DNA of 64,000 bases from Salegentibacter salinarum (GCF_900168115.1 NZ_FUZC01000006.1:124001-188000); one strand, 5' to 3'. Shown: positions 53,501 through 63,111, numbered from the stretch's first letter. Notes: generated by a model from the sequence alone, not told the origin. Numbers and translations: made by a program.

Positions 53501-53774
53501 CTATAGTGTCATTATTTGCTACAGTGTATTCTGCGGTTTCCATTCCAACGAAAGAATAGACCAATACGTCACCTTCAGAGGCTCCAATGGAATAATTTCC
53601 GTCAAAATCGGTTTGGGTACCAGTGTTGGTTCCCTGAATCAAAACGGTTACACCTGGAAGGGGTAGCCCATCTTCATCGACTACCGTACCGGTAATCGTT
53701 CGTTCTTGTGCAAAAGTAATTTGCACAGCTAACACTAATAATAGTGTTAGAATACTACTAAACTTTGTTCTCAT
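50556..53774 (-). CDS. SusC/RagA-family TonB-linked outer membrane transporter
   Basis: 1072 residues. Signal peptide about 1-22. A CarboxypepD_reg-like domain (about 23-100; ITGTVVDEDGLPLPGVTVLI) precedes the TonB box (DEVVVTALG, near 105-113), plug (about 120-245, including KGAAATALYGARAANGAIII) and a barrel ending in LKLNF. It imports a nutrient across the outer membrane with SusD as lid. First gene of a three-gene operon that diverges from the ribosomal superoperon. Confidence 0.93.
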   Translation of the reverse strand: MRTKFSSILTLLLVLAVQITFAQERTITGTVVDEDGLPLPGVTVLIQGTNTGTQTDFDGNYSIGASEGDVLVYSFVGMETAEYTVANNDTIDVTLTTDSAQLDEVVVTALGIQREKKSLGYATQEVQGSEVSDVPTQNFMNSLSGKVAGLSIKSSGTMGGSTNIVIRGNASLTGNNQALFVIDGTPISNNTPNTTDQQEGRGGYDYGNAASDINPNDIESINVLKGAAATALYGARAANGAIIIETKKGSKKEGIGISINSTFMTTSVDDNTLPVYQDQYGAGYGPFYDTPFFNTYGNLDLPDGFDPNIPFTPFTEDASFGAPFDGQLIHQWNSIYPQLGTYQQATPWQAAENTPNDIWERGYTAINSVALDGGSETSSFRLGVTNLNNQGNLPNSRIKRNTIKFSGTHEFTDKFSAGANITYTKTDGKGRYGTGYDSENPMQSFRQWNQANVDVYAQRDAYFETGQNITWNPNSPLNRTPIYSDNPYWTRYENFQTDTRNRYFGNFNLNYEINDVFSVLGRFSFDTYDEIQEERRNVGSVGVSSYSRYNGRAAEYNYDLILNANTDITDGLNFDGNLGWNLRRNKMNTITAETNGGLNAPSFYALSNSVDPILPPDEYDETRMIDGIYARASLGYLDTYFVEGTIRRDRSSTLPAENNTFYYPSISTSVLLSNVVEADWLSFAKLRANYAEVGNDAVPFSVLNTYELSTPFGGAGVAGNNETLNNESLKPERTKSYEVGIEANFLDRRIGFDVSYYNSQTEDQITPVPVSMASGFTEIFFNAGTVENKGFEASLRLNPIRTEDFNWNMNINWARNRSEVLNLAQGIKNLQLAGLQGGVSINATPGEPYGTIRGTDYIYDDSGNKVVGSNGYYLTTPNSNEIIGNILPDWTGGVQNTFQYKNLSLGFLIDVQKGGDIFSLDTWYGQATGVYDQSVGTNDLGNPMRNTLANGGGIVLPGVNENGEPNSTRADFSTYANPYGYARDANAGHVYDASFVKLREANLTYAFGEEMIERLPFTRASVSLIGRNLWIIHKNIPYSDPESGLSAGNVQGYQSGAYPTFREIGASLKLNF

Positions 53775-53802
53775 TTTTAAATTTGTTTGAATTAGCCAAG
53801 GC

Positions 53803-53834
53803 CAAAAGTGCTAATAAATGGTTAATAAAACAAA
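53803..53834 (-). promoter_or_regulatory. Probable promoter of the susCD operon
   Basis: On the minus strand TTTG (53834-53831), 20-bp spacer and CACTTTTG (53810-53803), one mismatch from TAnnTTTG. Leader of about 25 nt to the susC ATG. Confidence 0.4.
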
Positions 53835-54026
53835 CTTTTGATTTTAAAAATGGAGCTGTATTTTAAGTAAATGTTAATGTTTGTGCATAGATCGGTTAGA
53901 GTCAAGGGTTAAAGCGACACGATTGAAATGTTAAAAGATTAGAAAGTTCTTGGGATTTGTTGTCAAAGTTTGTTTAAAATCCAAAAAAATCCTTTTAGAA
54001 GAAGATGAGCTTGTTATAGTCCCGGT

Positions 54027-54062
54027 TATTTTTGTTCATCTATACCTATTAATATATAGATG
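54027..54062 (+). promoter_or_regulatory. Upstream -7-like box and hairpin before rpsL
   Basis: TATTTTTG at 54027-54034 matches TAnnTTTG. Immediately after it, CATCTATA (54037-54044) pairs with TATAGATG (54055-54062). If this box is used, the hairpin would begin the 5' leader; otherwise it may be an operator. Confidence 0.3.
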
Positions 54063-54106
54063 TTTAAGCCATTCAGATTATCCTTCTGAAAATTAATTCA
54101 TTATAG

Positions 54107-54137
54107 TTTGATAAATTTGTTTTTATTTCTACATTTG
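54107..54137 (+). promoter_or_regulatory. Main promoter of the ribosomal superoperon
   Basis: TTTG (54107-54110), exactly 19 bp, TACATTTG (54130-54137): the best match to the Bacteroidota sigma consensus in the window, as expected for a highly expressed operon. The leader to rpsL is about 45 nt. Confidence 0.75.
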
Positions 54138-54190
54138 CAAACCCTAAAAAACAGGGGATTAAATTTATTAATAATTAGGTAAAAGAAATT

Positions 54191-54565
54191 ATGCCAACAA
54201 TTTCACAATTAGTACGAAAAGGAAGAGCCCAGATAACCAAGAAGAGTAAATCGGCTGCTTTAGATTCGTGCCCTCAAAGAAGAGGAGTGTGCACACGTGT
54301 GTATACTACTACACCTAAGAAGCCAAACTCGGCTATGCGTAAAGTAGCAAGGGTAAGGTTGACTAACGGAAAAGAAGTTAACGCTTATATTCCAGGTGAG
54401 GGTCACAATCTACAAGAGCACTCGATAGTATTGGTTAGAGGTGGAAGGGTAAAAGATTTGCCAGGTGTTAGATATCACATTGTTCGCGGTGCATTAGATA
54501 CTGCGGGTGTTGAGGGTAGAAGCCAGCGTAGGTCTAAATACGGAGCAAAACGCCCTAAGAAGTAA
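54191..54565 (+). CDS. rpsL: 30S ribosomal protein S12
   Basis: 124 residues, decoding-centre protein. [13 protein letters not shown] (40-52) is the conserved loop whose lysine (K43/K44) is the streptomycin-resistance position, here wild type. C-terminus [10 protein letters not shown] normal. First gene of the str-S10-spc superoperon. Confidence 0.97.
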   Translation: MPTISQLVRKGRAQITKKSKSAALDSCPQRRGVCTRVYTTTPKKPNSAMRKVARVRLTNGKEVNAYIPGEGHNLQEHSIVLVRGGRVKDLPGVRYHIVRGALDTAGVEGRSQRRSKYGAKRPKK

Positions 54566-54588
54566 TTAAAAACTTTTAATGTAAAGAA

Positions 54589-55065
54589 ATGAGAAAAAGA
54601 CAGGCCAAAAAAAGACCGCTTTTACCAGATCCAAAATTTAACGATCAGCTTGTAACACGTTTTGTGAACATGATGATGTGGGATGGTAAAAAATCGGTAG
54701 CCTTTAAAATTTTCTATGATTCAATCGCAATTATAGAAGAAAAGAAACAAGACGACGAAAAAACCGGTTTGGAAATTTGGAAAGACGCTCTTTCTAATGT
54801 TATGCCTCACGTTGAAGTTAGAAGTAGACGAGTTGGAGGTGCAACCTTTCAAATCCCAATGCAAATAAGACCAGATAGAAAAGTATCAACTGCTATGAAG
54901 TGGTTAATTTCTTTTGCGCGTAAGAGAAACGAAAAATCTATGGCGCAGAAATTAGCTTCTGAAGTTCTTGCTGCTGCCAAAGAAGAAGGTGCTGCAGTTA
55001 AAAGAAGAGTAGATACTCATAAAATGGCTGAAGCTAACAAAGCATTCTCTCACTTTAGATTCTAA
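54589..55065 (+). CDS. rpsG: 30S ribosomal protein S7
   Basis: 158 residues, head-domain primary 16S binder. [18 protein letters not shown]-terminus, [11 protein letters not shown] loop and the end AFSHFRF are typical. 23 bp after rpsL. In E. coli S7 is the translational repressor of its operon; whether this holds here is unknown. Confidence 0.97.
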   Translation: MRKRQAKKRPLLPDPKFNDQLVTRFVNMMMWDGKKSVAFKIFYDSIAIIEEKKQDDEKTGLEIWKDALSNVMPHVEVRSRRVGGATFQIPMQIRPDRKVSTAMKWLISFARKRNEKSMAQKLASEVLAAAKEEGAAVKRRVDTHKMAEANKAFSHFRF

Positions 55066-55070
55066 GAAAA

Positions 55071-57179
55071 ATGGCACAAAGAGATTTAAAATTTACCAGA
55101 AATATAGGAATTGCAGCTCACATTGATGCGGGTAAAACCACAACAACGGAGCGAATCCTTTATTATACAGGGATAAGCCACAAAATAGGAGAGGTGCACG
55201 ATGGTGCAGCTACTATGGACTGGATGGAGCAGGAGCAGGAAAGAGGTATTACAATTACTTCTGCCGCTACGCACTGTAAATGGATGTATAGAGATCAGGA
55301 ATTTACGGTAAATATTATCGATACTCCCGGTCACGTTGATTTTACCGTAGAGGTAGAACGTTCTTTACGTGTTCTTGATGGTGTGGTTGCGTTGTTTAGT
55401 GCTGTAGATGGTGTTGAGCCGCAATCTGAAACCGTTTGGAGGCAGGCAGATAAATATAAAGTCCCGCGTTTAGGATTTGTAAATAAAATGGACCGTCAGG
55501 GAGCTGACTTCTTTAATGTGTGTAAGCAGGTTAGAGAAATGCTTGGTGGAAACCCTGTGCCATTGCAAGTTCCTATCGGTGACGAAATAGATTTTAAAGG
55601 AGTTGTTGATCTTATTTCCAAAAAAGCAATTATTTGGAATGATGAAGATCACGGGATGACCTATGATACTATAGATATTCCGGAAGAACTAATGGAAGAT
55701 GTGAATAAATACAGAACTCAGCTTGTAGAAGCTGTAGCAGAGTATGATGAAGCATTGATGGAAAAGTTCTTTGAAGATGAAGATTCAATTACTGAAGATG
55801 AAATTATTGCTGCATTAAGAGCTGCAACCATAGATATGTCTATCATACCTATGATGTGTGGTTCTGCCTTTAAAAATAAAGGTGTTCAGGCAATGCTTGA
55901 TGCGGTAATGAGATATATGCCGTCTCCGGTAGATGTTGAAGCTATTGTAGGAACAAATCCTGATACTAATGAAGATGAGAGCAGAAAGCCACATGTTGAC
56001 TCTCCTTTCTCTGCATTAGCATTTAAAATTGCTACCGATCCTTTCGTGGGTCGTTTGGCATTCTTCCGTGTTTATTCAGGAGCTTTAGATGCAGGTTCTT
56101 ATGTGTTAAATAATAGATCTGGTAAAAAGGAACGTATTTCTCGTATTTACCAAATGCACTCTAATAAACAAGAGCCTATAAATAGAATTGAAGCTGGTGA
56201 TATTGGTGCAGCTGTTGGTTTTAAAGATATTAAAACTGGAGATACACTAACTGATGAAAAAAACCCAATCGTTCTTGAATCTATGACTTTCCCTGAGCCT
56301 GTAATTGGTATCGCGGTAGAGCCTAAGACGAAAGCCGATGTTGATAAAATGGGTATGGCTTTAGCTAAATTAGCTGAAGAAGATCCAACGTTCCAGGTTA
56401 AGACTGATGAAATTTCAGGACAAACTATTATTTCTGGAATGGGAGAGCTTCATATTGAAATTCTTGTAGATCGTTTAAAAAGAGAATTTAAAGTTGAAGT
56501 AAACGAAGGTCAGCCTCAGGTTGAGTACAAAGAAACAGTAACAAAAACTGCAGAACACAGAGAGGTTTATAAGAAACAATCTGGTGGTCGTGGTAAGTTT
56601 GCGGATATTGTTTTTGAAATGGGGCCTGTAGATGAAGACTTTGAAGGTAAAGGACTTCAGTTTGTAGATAGTATTAAAGGTGGACGTATTCCTAAAGAAT
56701 TTGTTCCTTCGGTAGAAAAGGGATTTAAAGAAGCCATGAAAAACGGACCAATGGCCGGTTTCCAAATGGATACTTTAAAAGTAATCCTTAAGGATGGATC
56801 CTTCCACCCTGTAGATTCCGATCAACTTTCTTTCGAATTGGCTGCTAAAATGGGTTATAAAGCCGCTGCTAAAAAAGCCGGTGCTGTAGTTCTTGAGCCA
56901 ATTATGAAAATTGAAGTAGTAACTCCAGAAGAAAATATGGGTGATATCGTTGGTGACTTGAACCGTAGAAGAGGTCAGGTAAGCAACATGTCAGACAGGT
57001 CTGGTGCTAAGATTATTAAAGCAGAAGTGCCTTTAGCTGAAATGTTTGGTTATGTAACAACATTAAGAACATTATCTTCTGGTAGAGCAACTTCAACTAT
57101 GGAATTTTCTCACTATGCTGAAACTCCTTCTAATATTTCAGAAGAAGTTATAAAAGCAGCAAAGGGTACAAACGAATAA
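55071..57179 (+). CDS. fusA: Elongation factor G
   Basis: 702 residues, translocation GTPase. G1 AHIDAGKTT (16-24), G2/G3 RGITITSAA and DTPGHVDF (about 62-70 and 85-92), NKMD (139-142), then domains II-V with the domain IV loop RGKFADI. Complete and without odd features. 5 bp after rpsG and 10 bp before rpsJ. Confidence 0.97.
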   Translation: MAQRDLKFTRNIGIAAHIDAGKTTTTERILYYTGISHKIGEVHDGAATMDWMEQEQERGITITSAATHCKWMYRDQEFTVNIIDTPGHVDFTVEVERSLRVLDGVVALFSAVDGVEPQSETVWRQADKYKVPRLGFVNKMDRQGADFFNVCKQVREMLGGNPVPLQVPIGDEIDFKGVVDLISKKAIIWNDEDHGMTYDTIDIPEELMEDVNKYRTQLVEAVAEYDEALMEKFFEDEDSITEDEIIAALRAATIDMSIIPMMCGSAFKNKGVQAMLDAVMRYMPSPVDVEAIVGTNPDTNEDESRKPHVDSPFSALAFKIATDPFVGRLAFFRVYSGALDAGSYVLNNRSGKKERISRIYQMHSNKQEPINRIEAGDIGAAVGFKDIKTGDTLTDEKNPIVLESMTFPEPVIGIAVEPKTKADVDKMGMALAKLAEEDPTFQVKTDEISGQTIISGMGELHIEILVDRLKREFKVEVNEGQPQVEYKETVTKTAEHREVYKKQSGGRGKFADIVFEMGPVDEDFEGKGLQFVDSIKGGRIPKEFVPSVEKGFKEAMKNGPMAGFQMDTLKVILKDGSFHPVDSDQLSFELAAKMGYKAAAKKAGAVVLEPIMKIEVVTPEENMGDIVGDLNRRRGQVSNMSDRSGAKIIKAEVPLAEMFGYVTTLRTLSSGRATSTMEFSHYAETPSNISEEVIKAAKGTNE

Positions 57180-57189
57180 TATTAGGAAA

Positions 57190-57495
57190 ATGAGTCAGAA
57201 AATAAGAATAAAACTAAAATCCTACGATCATAACCTGGTAGATAAATCTGCAGAGAAGATCGTGAAGACTGTAAAAACTACAGGTGCGGTGGTAACAGGA
57301 CCAATTCCTTTGCCAACTCACAAGAAACTTTTTACTGTTTTACGTTCTCCTCACGTAAACAAGAAAGCCAGAGAGCAGTTTCAATTAAGCTCTTACAAAA
57401 GGCTTCTTGATATCTACAGTTCTTCTTCTAAAACAATTGATGCGTTGATGAAGCTTGAACTACCTAGTGGGGTTGAAGTAGAGATTAAGGTGTGA
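57190..57495 (+). CDS. rpsJ: 30S ribosomal protein S10
   Basis: 101 residues. [11 protein letters not shown] start, [11 protein letters not shown] loop and [12 protein letters not shown] are diagnostic. S10 follows fusA here, where E. coli has tufA, which is usual for this group. It is separated from rplC by an unusual 201-bp gap containing structured RNA. Confidence 0.97.
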   Translation: MSQKIRIKLKSYDHNLVDKSAEKIVKTVKTTGAVVTGPIPLPTHKKLFTVLRSPHVNKKAREQFQLSSYKRLLDIYSSSSKTIDALMKLELPSGVEVEIKV

Positions 57496-57500
57496 TGAAA

Positions 57501-57620
57501 CTTGGTTTTTCCGGTTTTTCCGGAAGGCCTTAGTTGAATACATCCCGGACTCGATTCGGGATCTCTTGAGTAAAACTCAAGTTTACATGTCCTAAGCAGT
57601 TGGCGAGGGAAAAACGGAAG
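57501..57620 (+). ncRNA. Candidate structured RNA between rpsJ and rplC
   Basis: Several helices can form in order. Outer P1: 57505-57512 with 57608-57615 (GTTTTTCC/GGAAAAAC, 8 bp), flanked by CTT/AAG. P2: 57529-57533 with 57592-57596 (CTTAG/CTAAG). P3: 57542-57549 with 57555-57562 (8 bp with one G-U, 5-nt loop). P4: 57565-57571 with 57575-57581 (CTTGAGT/ACTCAAG, AAA loop). GGTTTTTCC is tandemly duplicated at 57504-57521, so P1 can form with either copy. This is a multi-branched fold by reading; it could be an r-protein-binding leader for the rplC half, an RNA-processing site or a REP insertion. Confidence 0.45.
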
Positions 57621-57628
57621 AAAGGTAC

Positions 57629-57666
57629 ATTCAGGGCGAAAGTATTTTTCTGCCCTGAATTTTTTT
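57629..57666 (+). terminator. Terminator/attenuator hairpin upstream of rplC
   Basis: Nine-bp stem ATTCAGGGC (57629-57637) with GCCCTGAAT (57652-57660), 14-nt loop, then T-run to 57666. It is a normal intrinsic-terminator shape lying inside a ribosomal superoperon, 30 bp before the rplC ATG, so it must be leaky or regulated, or rplC has its own promoter; I see no TAnnTTTG between it and rplC. Confidence 0.7.
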
Positions 57667-57696
57667 AAATAAATAAGTAATAATCAATAATTAATT

Positions 57697-58308
57697 ATGT
57701 CTGGGTTAATAGGAAAAAAAATAGGCATGACCAGTATTTTTGACGAGAACGGGAAAAATATTCCCTGTACCGTAATAGAAGCAGGTCCATGCGTAGTTAC
57801 CCAAGTCAGAACCAAAGAGGTTGACGGGTATGAGGCACTTCAAGTTGGTTTCGATGACAAAAAGACTGCAAACAAAGCTGCTGAAGGGCACGCTAAAAAA
57901 GCAGGAAGCGTTGCAAAACGTAAAGTCGTTGAATTCCAGGGCTATGAAGCAGATTATAAATTAGGTGATGCTATCACGGTAGAGCACTTTAACGAGGGGG
58001 AATTTGTAGATATTGCAGGTACTTCTAAAGGTAAAGGCTTTCAAGGGGTTGTAAAGAGACACAACTTTGGTGGTGTGGGTCAAGCGACTCACGGTCAGCA
58101 TAACCGTTTAAGAGCTCCGGGTTCTATTGGTGCAGCGTCTTACCCTGCACGGGTTTTCAAAGGAATGAAAATGGCCGGTAGAATGGGTGGAGAGAGAGTA
58201 AAAGTAGAAAACCTGAGAGTTTTAAAAGTGGTGGCAGATAAAAACCTTTTAGTAGTAAAAGGATGTGTGCCAGGTCACAAAAACTCATACGTAATCATTA
58301 GCAAGTAA
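57697..58308 (+). CDS. rplC: 50S ribosomal protein L3
   Basis: 203 residues, starting [28 protein letters not shown] (near 127-135) holds the Gln methylated by PrmB in other bacteria. First gene after the attenuator-like gap; its stop overlaps the rplD start (TAATG). Confidence 0.97.
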   Translation: MSGLIGKKIGMTSIFDENGKNIPCTVIEAGPCVVTQVRTKEVDGYEALQVGFDDKKTANKAAEGHAKKAGSVAKRKVVEFQGYEADYKLGDAITVEHFNEGEFVDIAGTSKGKGFQGVVKRHNFGGVGQATHGQHNRLRAPGSIGAASYPARVFKGMKMAGRMGGERVKVENLRVLKVVADKNLLVVKGCVPGHKNSYVIISK

Positions 58309-58937
58309 TGGAAGTAGCAGTTTTAGATATTAAAGGAAAAGAAACAGGCAGAAAAGCAAAGCTTTCTGATTCTGTTTTCGCTATAGAGCCAAACGATCAC
58401 GCAGTTTATCTAGATGTTAAACAATATTTAGCTAATCAGCGCCAGGGAACCCACAAAGCTAAAGAAAGAGCTGAGATTACTGGGAGTACCCGTAAGATCA
58501 AAAAACAAAAAGGTACCGGTACAGCACGTGCAGGTAGCATTAAGTCACCAATTTTTAAAGGTGGTGGACGTGTTTTTGGACCAAGACCAAGAAACTATGG
58601 TTTTAAATTAAACAAAAATTTAAAACGTTTGGCAAGAAAATCGGCTTTATCAATAAAAGCAAAAGGAGAATCAATTTTTGTAGTTGAAGACTTTTCTTTT
58701 GATGCGCCGAAAACAAAAAGTATGATAGATGTTTTGAAAGCCCTTGGTATTCAGGACAAAAAATCACTTATAGTGTTGGGTGACTCAAATAAAAATGTAT
58801 ATTTGTCGTCACGTAATTTAAAAGGACTTGAGGTTGTAAATTCCTCAGAATTAAGTACATACGGAATTCTTAATGCTAAGAATATCGTGTTGCTTGAAGG
58901 TTCTTTAGAAGGAATTGAGTCGAATTTAAGTAAATAA
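58308..58937 (+). CDS. rplD: 50S ribosomal protein L4
   Basis: 209 residues. The loop [13 protein letters not shown] and [13 protein letters not shown] (near 62-96) extends to the exit tunnel. In gammaproteobacteria L4 regulates its own operon. Translationally coupled to rplC. Confidence 0.96.
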   Translation: MEVAVLDIKGKETGRKAKLSDSVFAIEPNDHAVYLDVKQYLANQRQGTHKAKERAEITGSTRKIKKQKGTGTARAGSIKSPIFKGGGRVFGPRPRNYGFKLNKNLKRLARKSALSIKAKGESIFVVEDFSFDAPKTKSMIDVLKALGIQDKKSLIVLGDSNKNVYLSSRNLKGLEVVNSSELSTYGILNAKNIVLLEGSLEGIESNLSK

Positions 58938-58942
58938 GCCTT

Positions 58943-59233
58943 ATGAGTATCTTGATAAAACCAATTATTACAGAAAAAGCCACCGGGGATAGCGAGTTGA
59001 ATAACCGTTTTTCTTTTGTGGTAGACAGTAAGGCGAATAAGATTGAAATTAAGAATGCAGTAGAAGCTGCCTACGGAGTTTCAGTTGAAAAAGTTCGTAC
59101 CATAAATGTTCGTCCAGATCGCAAAACCAGATATACAAAATCTGGTATGATTACTGGTAAAACCAAAGCTTTCAAAAAAGCATTGGTACAGGTGACGGAA
59201 GGTGAAACTATTGATTTATACAGTAATCTTTAA
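58943..59233 (+). CDS. rplW: 50S ribosomal protein L23
   Basis: 96 residues, ILIKPIITEKAT start and VNVRPDRKTRYTKSG-like loop (INVRPDRKTRYTKSG). Binds 23S rRNA near the exit tunnel and docks SRP and trigger factor. Confidence 0.96.
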   Translation: MSILIKPIITEKATGDSELNNRFSFVVDSKANKIEIKNAVEAAYGVSVEKVRTINVRPDRKTRYTKSGMITGKTKAFKKALVQVTEGETIDLYSNL

Positions 59234-59242
59234 GATTAAAAA

Positions 59243-60070
59243 ATGTCAGTTAGAAAATTAAAACCAATCACCCCTGGTCAGCGTTTTAGAGTAGTTAATG
59301 GTTTTGACGCCATTACTACTGATAAGCCGGAGAAGAGTTTAATAGCTCCGTTAAAAAAATCAGGTGGGAGAAACAGTCAGGGAAAAATGACTATCCGCTA
59401 CAAAGGTGGAGGTCATAAAAGACGTTACAGAATTGTAGACTTTAAACGCGATAAGCATGGAATTCCTGCTACCGTTGCGAGTATAGAATACGATCCAAAC
59501 AGAACTGCCTTTATCGCATTGTTGAATTACCAGGATGGTGAGAAACGATACGTTATTGCTCAAAATGGGTTACAGGTAGGTCAAAATATTGTATCAAGCA
59601 CAGATTCGGCTGCTCCAGAAATTGGAAATGCAATGCCGTTATCTAGTATTCCGCTTGGTACTGTAGTTTCTTGTATAGAGTTAAGAGCCGGTCAAGGTGC
59701 TGTAATGGCAAGAAGTGCTGGAGCTTTTGCTCAATTATTAGCAAGAGAAGGAAAATATGCAACCGTAAAACTACCTTCAGGGGAAATTAGAAGGGTGTTA
59801 GCTACTTGTATGGCAACAATTGGAGCTGTATCAAATAGTGATCATCAGCTTCAGGTTTCTGGTAAAGCTGGTAGAAAACGTTGGTTGGGTATTAGGCCAA
59901 GAACAAGACCAGTTGCAATGAACCCTGTAGATCACCCAATGGGTGGTGGAGAAGGAAGAGCTTCCGGTGGTCACCCACGTTCTAGAAAAGGTTTACCTGC
60001 TAAAGGTTTCAAAACCCGTTCAAGAACAAAAGCGAGTAATAAATATATTGTAGAACGTAGAAAGAAATAA
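59243..60070 (+). CDS. rplB: 50S ribosomal protein L2
   Basis: 275 residues. Peptidyl-transferase-region motif [20 protein letters not shown] contains the conserved His of L2. Full length and typical. Confidence 0.97.
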   Translation: MSVRKLKPITPGQRFRVVNGFDAITTDKPEKSLIAPLKKSGGRNSQGKMTIRYKGGGHKRRYRIVDFKRDKHGIPATVASIEYDPNRTAFIALLNYQDGEKRYVIAQNGLQVGQNIVSSTDSAAPEIGNAMPLSSIPLGTVVSCIELRAGQGAVMARSAGAFAQLLAREGKYATVKLPSGEIRRVLATCMATIGAVSNSDHQLQVSGKAGRKRWLGIRPRTRPVAMNPVDHPMGGGEGRASGGHPRSRKGLPAKGFKTRSRTKASNKYIVERRKK

Positions 60071-60076
60071 TAAGAT

Positions 60077-60355
60077 ATGGCACGTTCATTAAAAAAAGGA
60101 CCTTACGTTCACTATAAGTTAGATAAGAAGGTTGCTCAAAATGTTGAGTCTGGTAAAAAAGCTGTGATCAAAACCTGGTCTAGGGCTTCAATGATTACTC
60201 CAGATTTCGTTGGGCAAACTATCGCTGTTCATAACGGGAAACAATTTGTACCTGTATATGTAACAGAGAACATGGTAGGGCATAAATTAGGAGAATTTTC
60301 ACCAACCCGTTCCTTTAGAGGGCATTCTGGTGCAAAAAATAAAGGTAAAAGATAA
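60077..60355 (+). CDS. rpsS: 30S ribosomal protein S19
   Basis: 92 residues. [11 protein letters not shown] start, [14 protein letters not shown] and [16 protein letters not shown]. 6 bp after rplB. Confidence 0.97.
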   Translation: MARSLKKGPYVHYKLDKKVAQNVESGKKAVIKTWSRASMITPDFVGQTIAVHNGKQFVPVYVTENMVGHKLGEFSPTRSFRGHSGAKNKGKR

Positions 60356-60363
60356 TTGAAGCT

Positions 60364-60771
60364 ATGGGAGTTCGTAAAAGAGAAAGAGCAGAGCAAATAA
60401 AAGAAGCCAAAAAACAGGTAGCTTTTGCAAAGTTGAATAACTGCCCTACTTCGCCTAGAAAAATGCGCTTAGTTGCGGATTTAGTAAGAGGAGAGAAAGT
60501 AGAAAAAGCGCTTCAAATATTAAAATTCAGTTCAAAAGAAGCTTCTGGACGTTTAGAGAAATTATTGCTTTCAGCAATAGCCAACTGGCAATCTAAAAAT
60601 GAAGATGCAAGTATTGAAGATGCTGAATTATTTGTAAAAGAAATCCGTGTAGATGGAGGAGCGATGCTTAAGAGGCTACGTCCTGCACCACAGGGTCGCG
60701 CACATAGAATTAGAAAGAGATCCAATCACGTTACTTTGGTGCTTGGAGAAAACAATAATACACAAAGCTAA
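60364..60771 (+). CDS. rplV: 50S ribosomal protein L22
   Basis: 135 residues, with a Bacteroidota-type basic N-terminal extension (about 1-20) before the core [17 protein letters not shown]. The beta-hairpin loop [18 protein letters not shown] reaches the exit tunnel and the macrolide site. Confidence 0.96.
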   Translation: MGVRKRERAEQIKEAKKQVAFAKLNNCPTSPRKMRLVADLVRGEKVEKALQILKFSSKEASGRLEKLLLSAIANWQSKNEDASIEDAELFVKEIRVDGGAMLKRLRPAPQGRAHRIRKRSNHVTLVLGENNNTQS

Positions 60772-60778
60772 GTAGAGT

Positions 60779-61498
60779 ATGGGACAAAAAACAAATCCAA
60801 TCGGGAATCGCCTTGGTATCGTAAGAGGATGGGAATCCAACTGGTACGGAGGAAATGACTACGGCGACAAATTAGCCGAAGACGATAAGATTAGAAAGTA
60901 CATCCATGCTCGTCTTTCAAAAGCGAGTGTATCCAGGGTAATTATTGAGCGTACGCTTAAGCTTGTAACCGTTACTATCACCACTGCCAGACCAGGTATT
61001 ATTATTGGTAAAGGCGGCCAGGAGGTAGACAAGCTTAAAGAAGAACTTAAGAAAATTACCGACAAGGAAGTTCAAATTAACATCTTTGAGATTAAGAGGC
61101 CAGAACTTGATGCGCATTTAGTAGCATCTAGTGTTGCAAGACAAATTGAAAATCGTATTTCTTACCGTCGTGCAATTAAAATGGCTATCGCGGCTGCTAT
61201 GAGAATGAATGCTGAAGGAATCAAGATTCAGATTTCCGGACGTTTAAATGGTGCTGAAATGGCACGTTCAGAAGCATACAAAGATGGTAGAATTCCTCTG
61301 TCTACTTTTAGGGCCGATATTGACTATGCTTTAGTTGAAGCTCACACTACTTATGGTAGGTTGGGTGTTAAAGTGTGGATCATGAAAGGCGAAGTTTATG
61401 GTAAAAGAGATCTTTCTCCACTTGTTGGAATGTCCAAGAAGCAAGGAGGGAAACCTGGAGCCGGGCGAGGTGGTAACAAATCACGTCGTAGAAAGTAA
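60779..61498 (+). CDS. rpsC: 30S ribosomal protein S3
   Basis: 239 residues. [14 protein letters not shown] start, KH domain with [12 protein letters not shown] (near 74-85), and a basic C-terminal tail ([13 protein letters not shown]). Confidence 0.97.
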   Translation: MGQKTNPIGNRLGIVRGWESNWYGGNDYGDKLAEDDKIRKYIHARLSKASVSRVIIERTLKLVTVTITTARPGIIIGKGGQEVDKLKEELKKITDKEVQINIFEIKRPELDAHLVASSVARQIENRISYRRAIKMAIAAAMRMNAEGIKIQISGRLNGAEMARSEAYKDGRIPLSTFRADIDYALVEAHTTYGRLGVKVWIMKGEVYGKRDLSPLVGMSKKQGGKPGAGRGGNKSRRRK

Positions 61499-61517
61499 TT
61501 TTTTAAAGTAAAGAAAA

Positions 61518-61937
61518 ATGTTACAACCTAAAAGAACAAAATACCGTAAACAGCAGAAGGGCCGTATGAAAGGCAACGCCGGAAGAGGGCATAGACTCTC
61601 TAATGGTACCTTTGGAATTAAATCTATGGATTCTAGTTTCATTACTGCCCGCCAAATTGAAGCTGCACGTATTGCTGCTACCCGATATATGAAAAGGGAA
61701 GGTTCTATCTGGATTAAAATATTTCCAGACAAGCCTATCACTAAGAAGCCTCTAGAGGTTCGTATGGGTAAAGGTAAAGGTGCCGTAGAATATTGGGCTG
61801 CTGTTGTAAAACCAGGAAGAATTATGTTTGAAATTGGTGGAGTGCCAATGGATGTTGCAAAAGAAGCTTTAAGGCTTGCAGCGCAGAAACTTCCGGTAAG
61901 AACCAAATTTATTGTAGCTAGAGATTATCAAGCTTAA
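61518..61937 (+). CDS. rplP: 50S ribosomal protein L16
   Basis: 139 residues. [17 protein letters not shown] start; [16 protein letters not shown] contains the conserved tRNA-site arginine region. Normal length. Confidence 0.97.
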   Translation: MLQPKRTKYRKQQKGRMKGNAGRGHRLSNGTFGIKSMDSSFITARQIEAARIAATRYMKREGSIWIKIFPDKPITKKPLEVRMGKGKGAVEYWAAVVKPGRIMFEIGGVPMDVAKEALRLAAQKLPVRTKFIVARDYQA

Positions 61938-61949
61938 TATTATAAAGTT

Positions 61950-62141
61950 ATGAAACAATCAGAAGTAAAAGAACTGTCTGTGGCAGAATTACAAGAAGAG
62001 CTTGGGAAATCTAGAAAAGCATATTCAGATTTGAAAATGGCTCACGCAGTTTCGCCATTAGAGAACCCAATACAGCTTAGAGCTGTACGAAGAACTATAG
62101 CGAGACTTGCTACAGAGTTAACTAAAAGAGAACAACAATAA
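61950..62141 (+). CDS. rpmC: 50S ribosomal protein L29
   Basis: 63 residues. MKQSEVKELSVAELQEEL start and the IRRxIARxxT-like helix (VRRTIARLATELTKRE). Small two-helix protein near the exit tunnel. Confidence 0.95.
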   Translation: MKQSEVKELSVAELQEELGKSRKAYSDLKMAHAVSPLENPIQLRAVRRTIARLATELTKREQQ

Positions 62142-62159
62142 GTGTTATTCTGCTGAAAG

Positions 62160-62417
62160 ATGGAAAAAAGAAATTTAAGAAAAGAGCGTATAGGCGTTGT
62201 TACAAGTAATAAAATGCAGAAATCTATAGTGGTTTCTGAAGTTAAGAAAGTAAAACACCCTATGTATGGAAAATTCGTTTTAAAAACGAAAAAATACGTA
62301 GCGCACGACGAAACAAACGACTGCAACGAAGGAGATACAGTAAGGATCATGGAAACAAGACCTTTAAGTAAATCTAAATGTTGGAGATTAGTAGAAATAA
62401 TTGAAAGAGCGAAGTAA
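62160..62417 (+). CDS. rpsQ: 30S ribosomal protein S17
   Basis: 85 residues. [19 protein letters not shown] start of the OB fold. Its stop overlaps the rplN start (TAATG). Confidence 0.96.
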   Translation: MEKRNLRKERIGVVTSNKMQKSIVVSEVKKVKHPMYGKFVLKTKKYVAHDETNDCNEGDTVRIMETRPLSKSKCWRLVEIIERAK

Positions 62418-62785
62418 TGGTACAACAAGAGTCTAGACTAAGAGTAGCAGACAATACCGGGGCAAAAGAAGTTTTGACCATACGTGTATTGGGCGGTACA
62501 AAGAAAAGATACGCTTCTGTTGGGGACAAAATAGTTGTCAGCGTTAAAGAAGCTACACCTAACGGAAATATCAAAAAAGGTGCAGTTTCAACAGCAGTTG
62601 TTGTTCGTACCAAGAAAGAAGTGCGCAGGCAAGACGGGTCTTATATCCGTTTTGATGATAATGCCTGTGTATTACTAAACCCTACCGGAGAAATGCGCGG
62701 AACTCGTGTATTTGGCCCGGTTGCGAGAGAACTTCGTGATAAGCAATTCATGAAAATTGTATCATTGGCACCAGAGGTGCTTTAA
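62417..62785 (+). CDS. rplN: 50S ribosomal protein L14
   Basis: 122 residues. [19 protein letters not shown] start and [14 protein letters not shown] near the end. Starts inside the rpsQ stop codon. Confidence 0.97.
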   Translation: MVQQESRLRVADNTGAKEVLTIRVLGGTKKRYASVGDKIVVSVKEATPNGNIKKGAVSTAVVVRTKKEVRRQDGSYIRFDDNACVLLNPTGEMRGTRVFGPVARELRDKQFMKIVSLAPEVL

Positions 62786-62797
62786 TACATTAACAAG

Positions 62798-63109
62798 ATG
62801 AGAAAGCTTAAAATAAAGACTGGAGATACTGTAAGAGTTATTGCCGGAGACCATAAAGGTCAGGAAGGTAAAGTTCAAAAAGTTCTCATAGATAAGAATA
62901 AAGCCATCGTGGAAGGTGTAAACACTATCTCTAAACATGAGAAGCCAAGTGCATCTAACCCACAAGGTGGTATTGTAAAGAAAGAAGCTCCTATTCATAT
63001 TTCTAACCTTTCTTTGTTAGACAAAGATGGTAATACTACCAGAGTTGGATATAAAGAAGAGGATGGAAAGAAAGTAAGATTTTCCAAAAAATCTAATGAA
63101 GTAATTTAG
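62798..63109 (+). CDS. rplX: 50S ribosomal protein L24
   Basis: 103 residues. KOW motif [18 protein letters not shown] (9-26) and the [17 protein letters not shown] loop. Assembly initiator of 50S. Confidence 0.96.
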   Translation: MRKLKIKTGDTVRVIAGDHKGQEGKVQKVLIDKNKAIVEGVNTISKHEKPSASNPQGGIVKKEAPIHISNLSLLDKDGNTTRVGYKEEDGKKVRFSKKSNEVI

Positions 63110-63111
63110 TT

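Larger units (their letters stand above)
53775..54190. other. Divergent intergenic region between susC and rpsL (416 bp)
   Basis: No gene. It holds a susC promoter candidate on the minus strand, a hairpin with a second -7 box, and the strong rpsL promoter. Between 53840 and 54020 only AT-rich, unstructured DNA is seen. Confidence 0.7.

Noticed and set aside
48341-53774. Polysaccharide utilisation locus
   Set aside because: No glycoside hydrolase, lyase, sulfatase or regulator is linked to the SusC/SusD pair.
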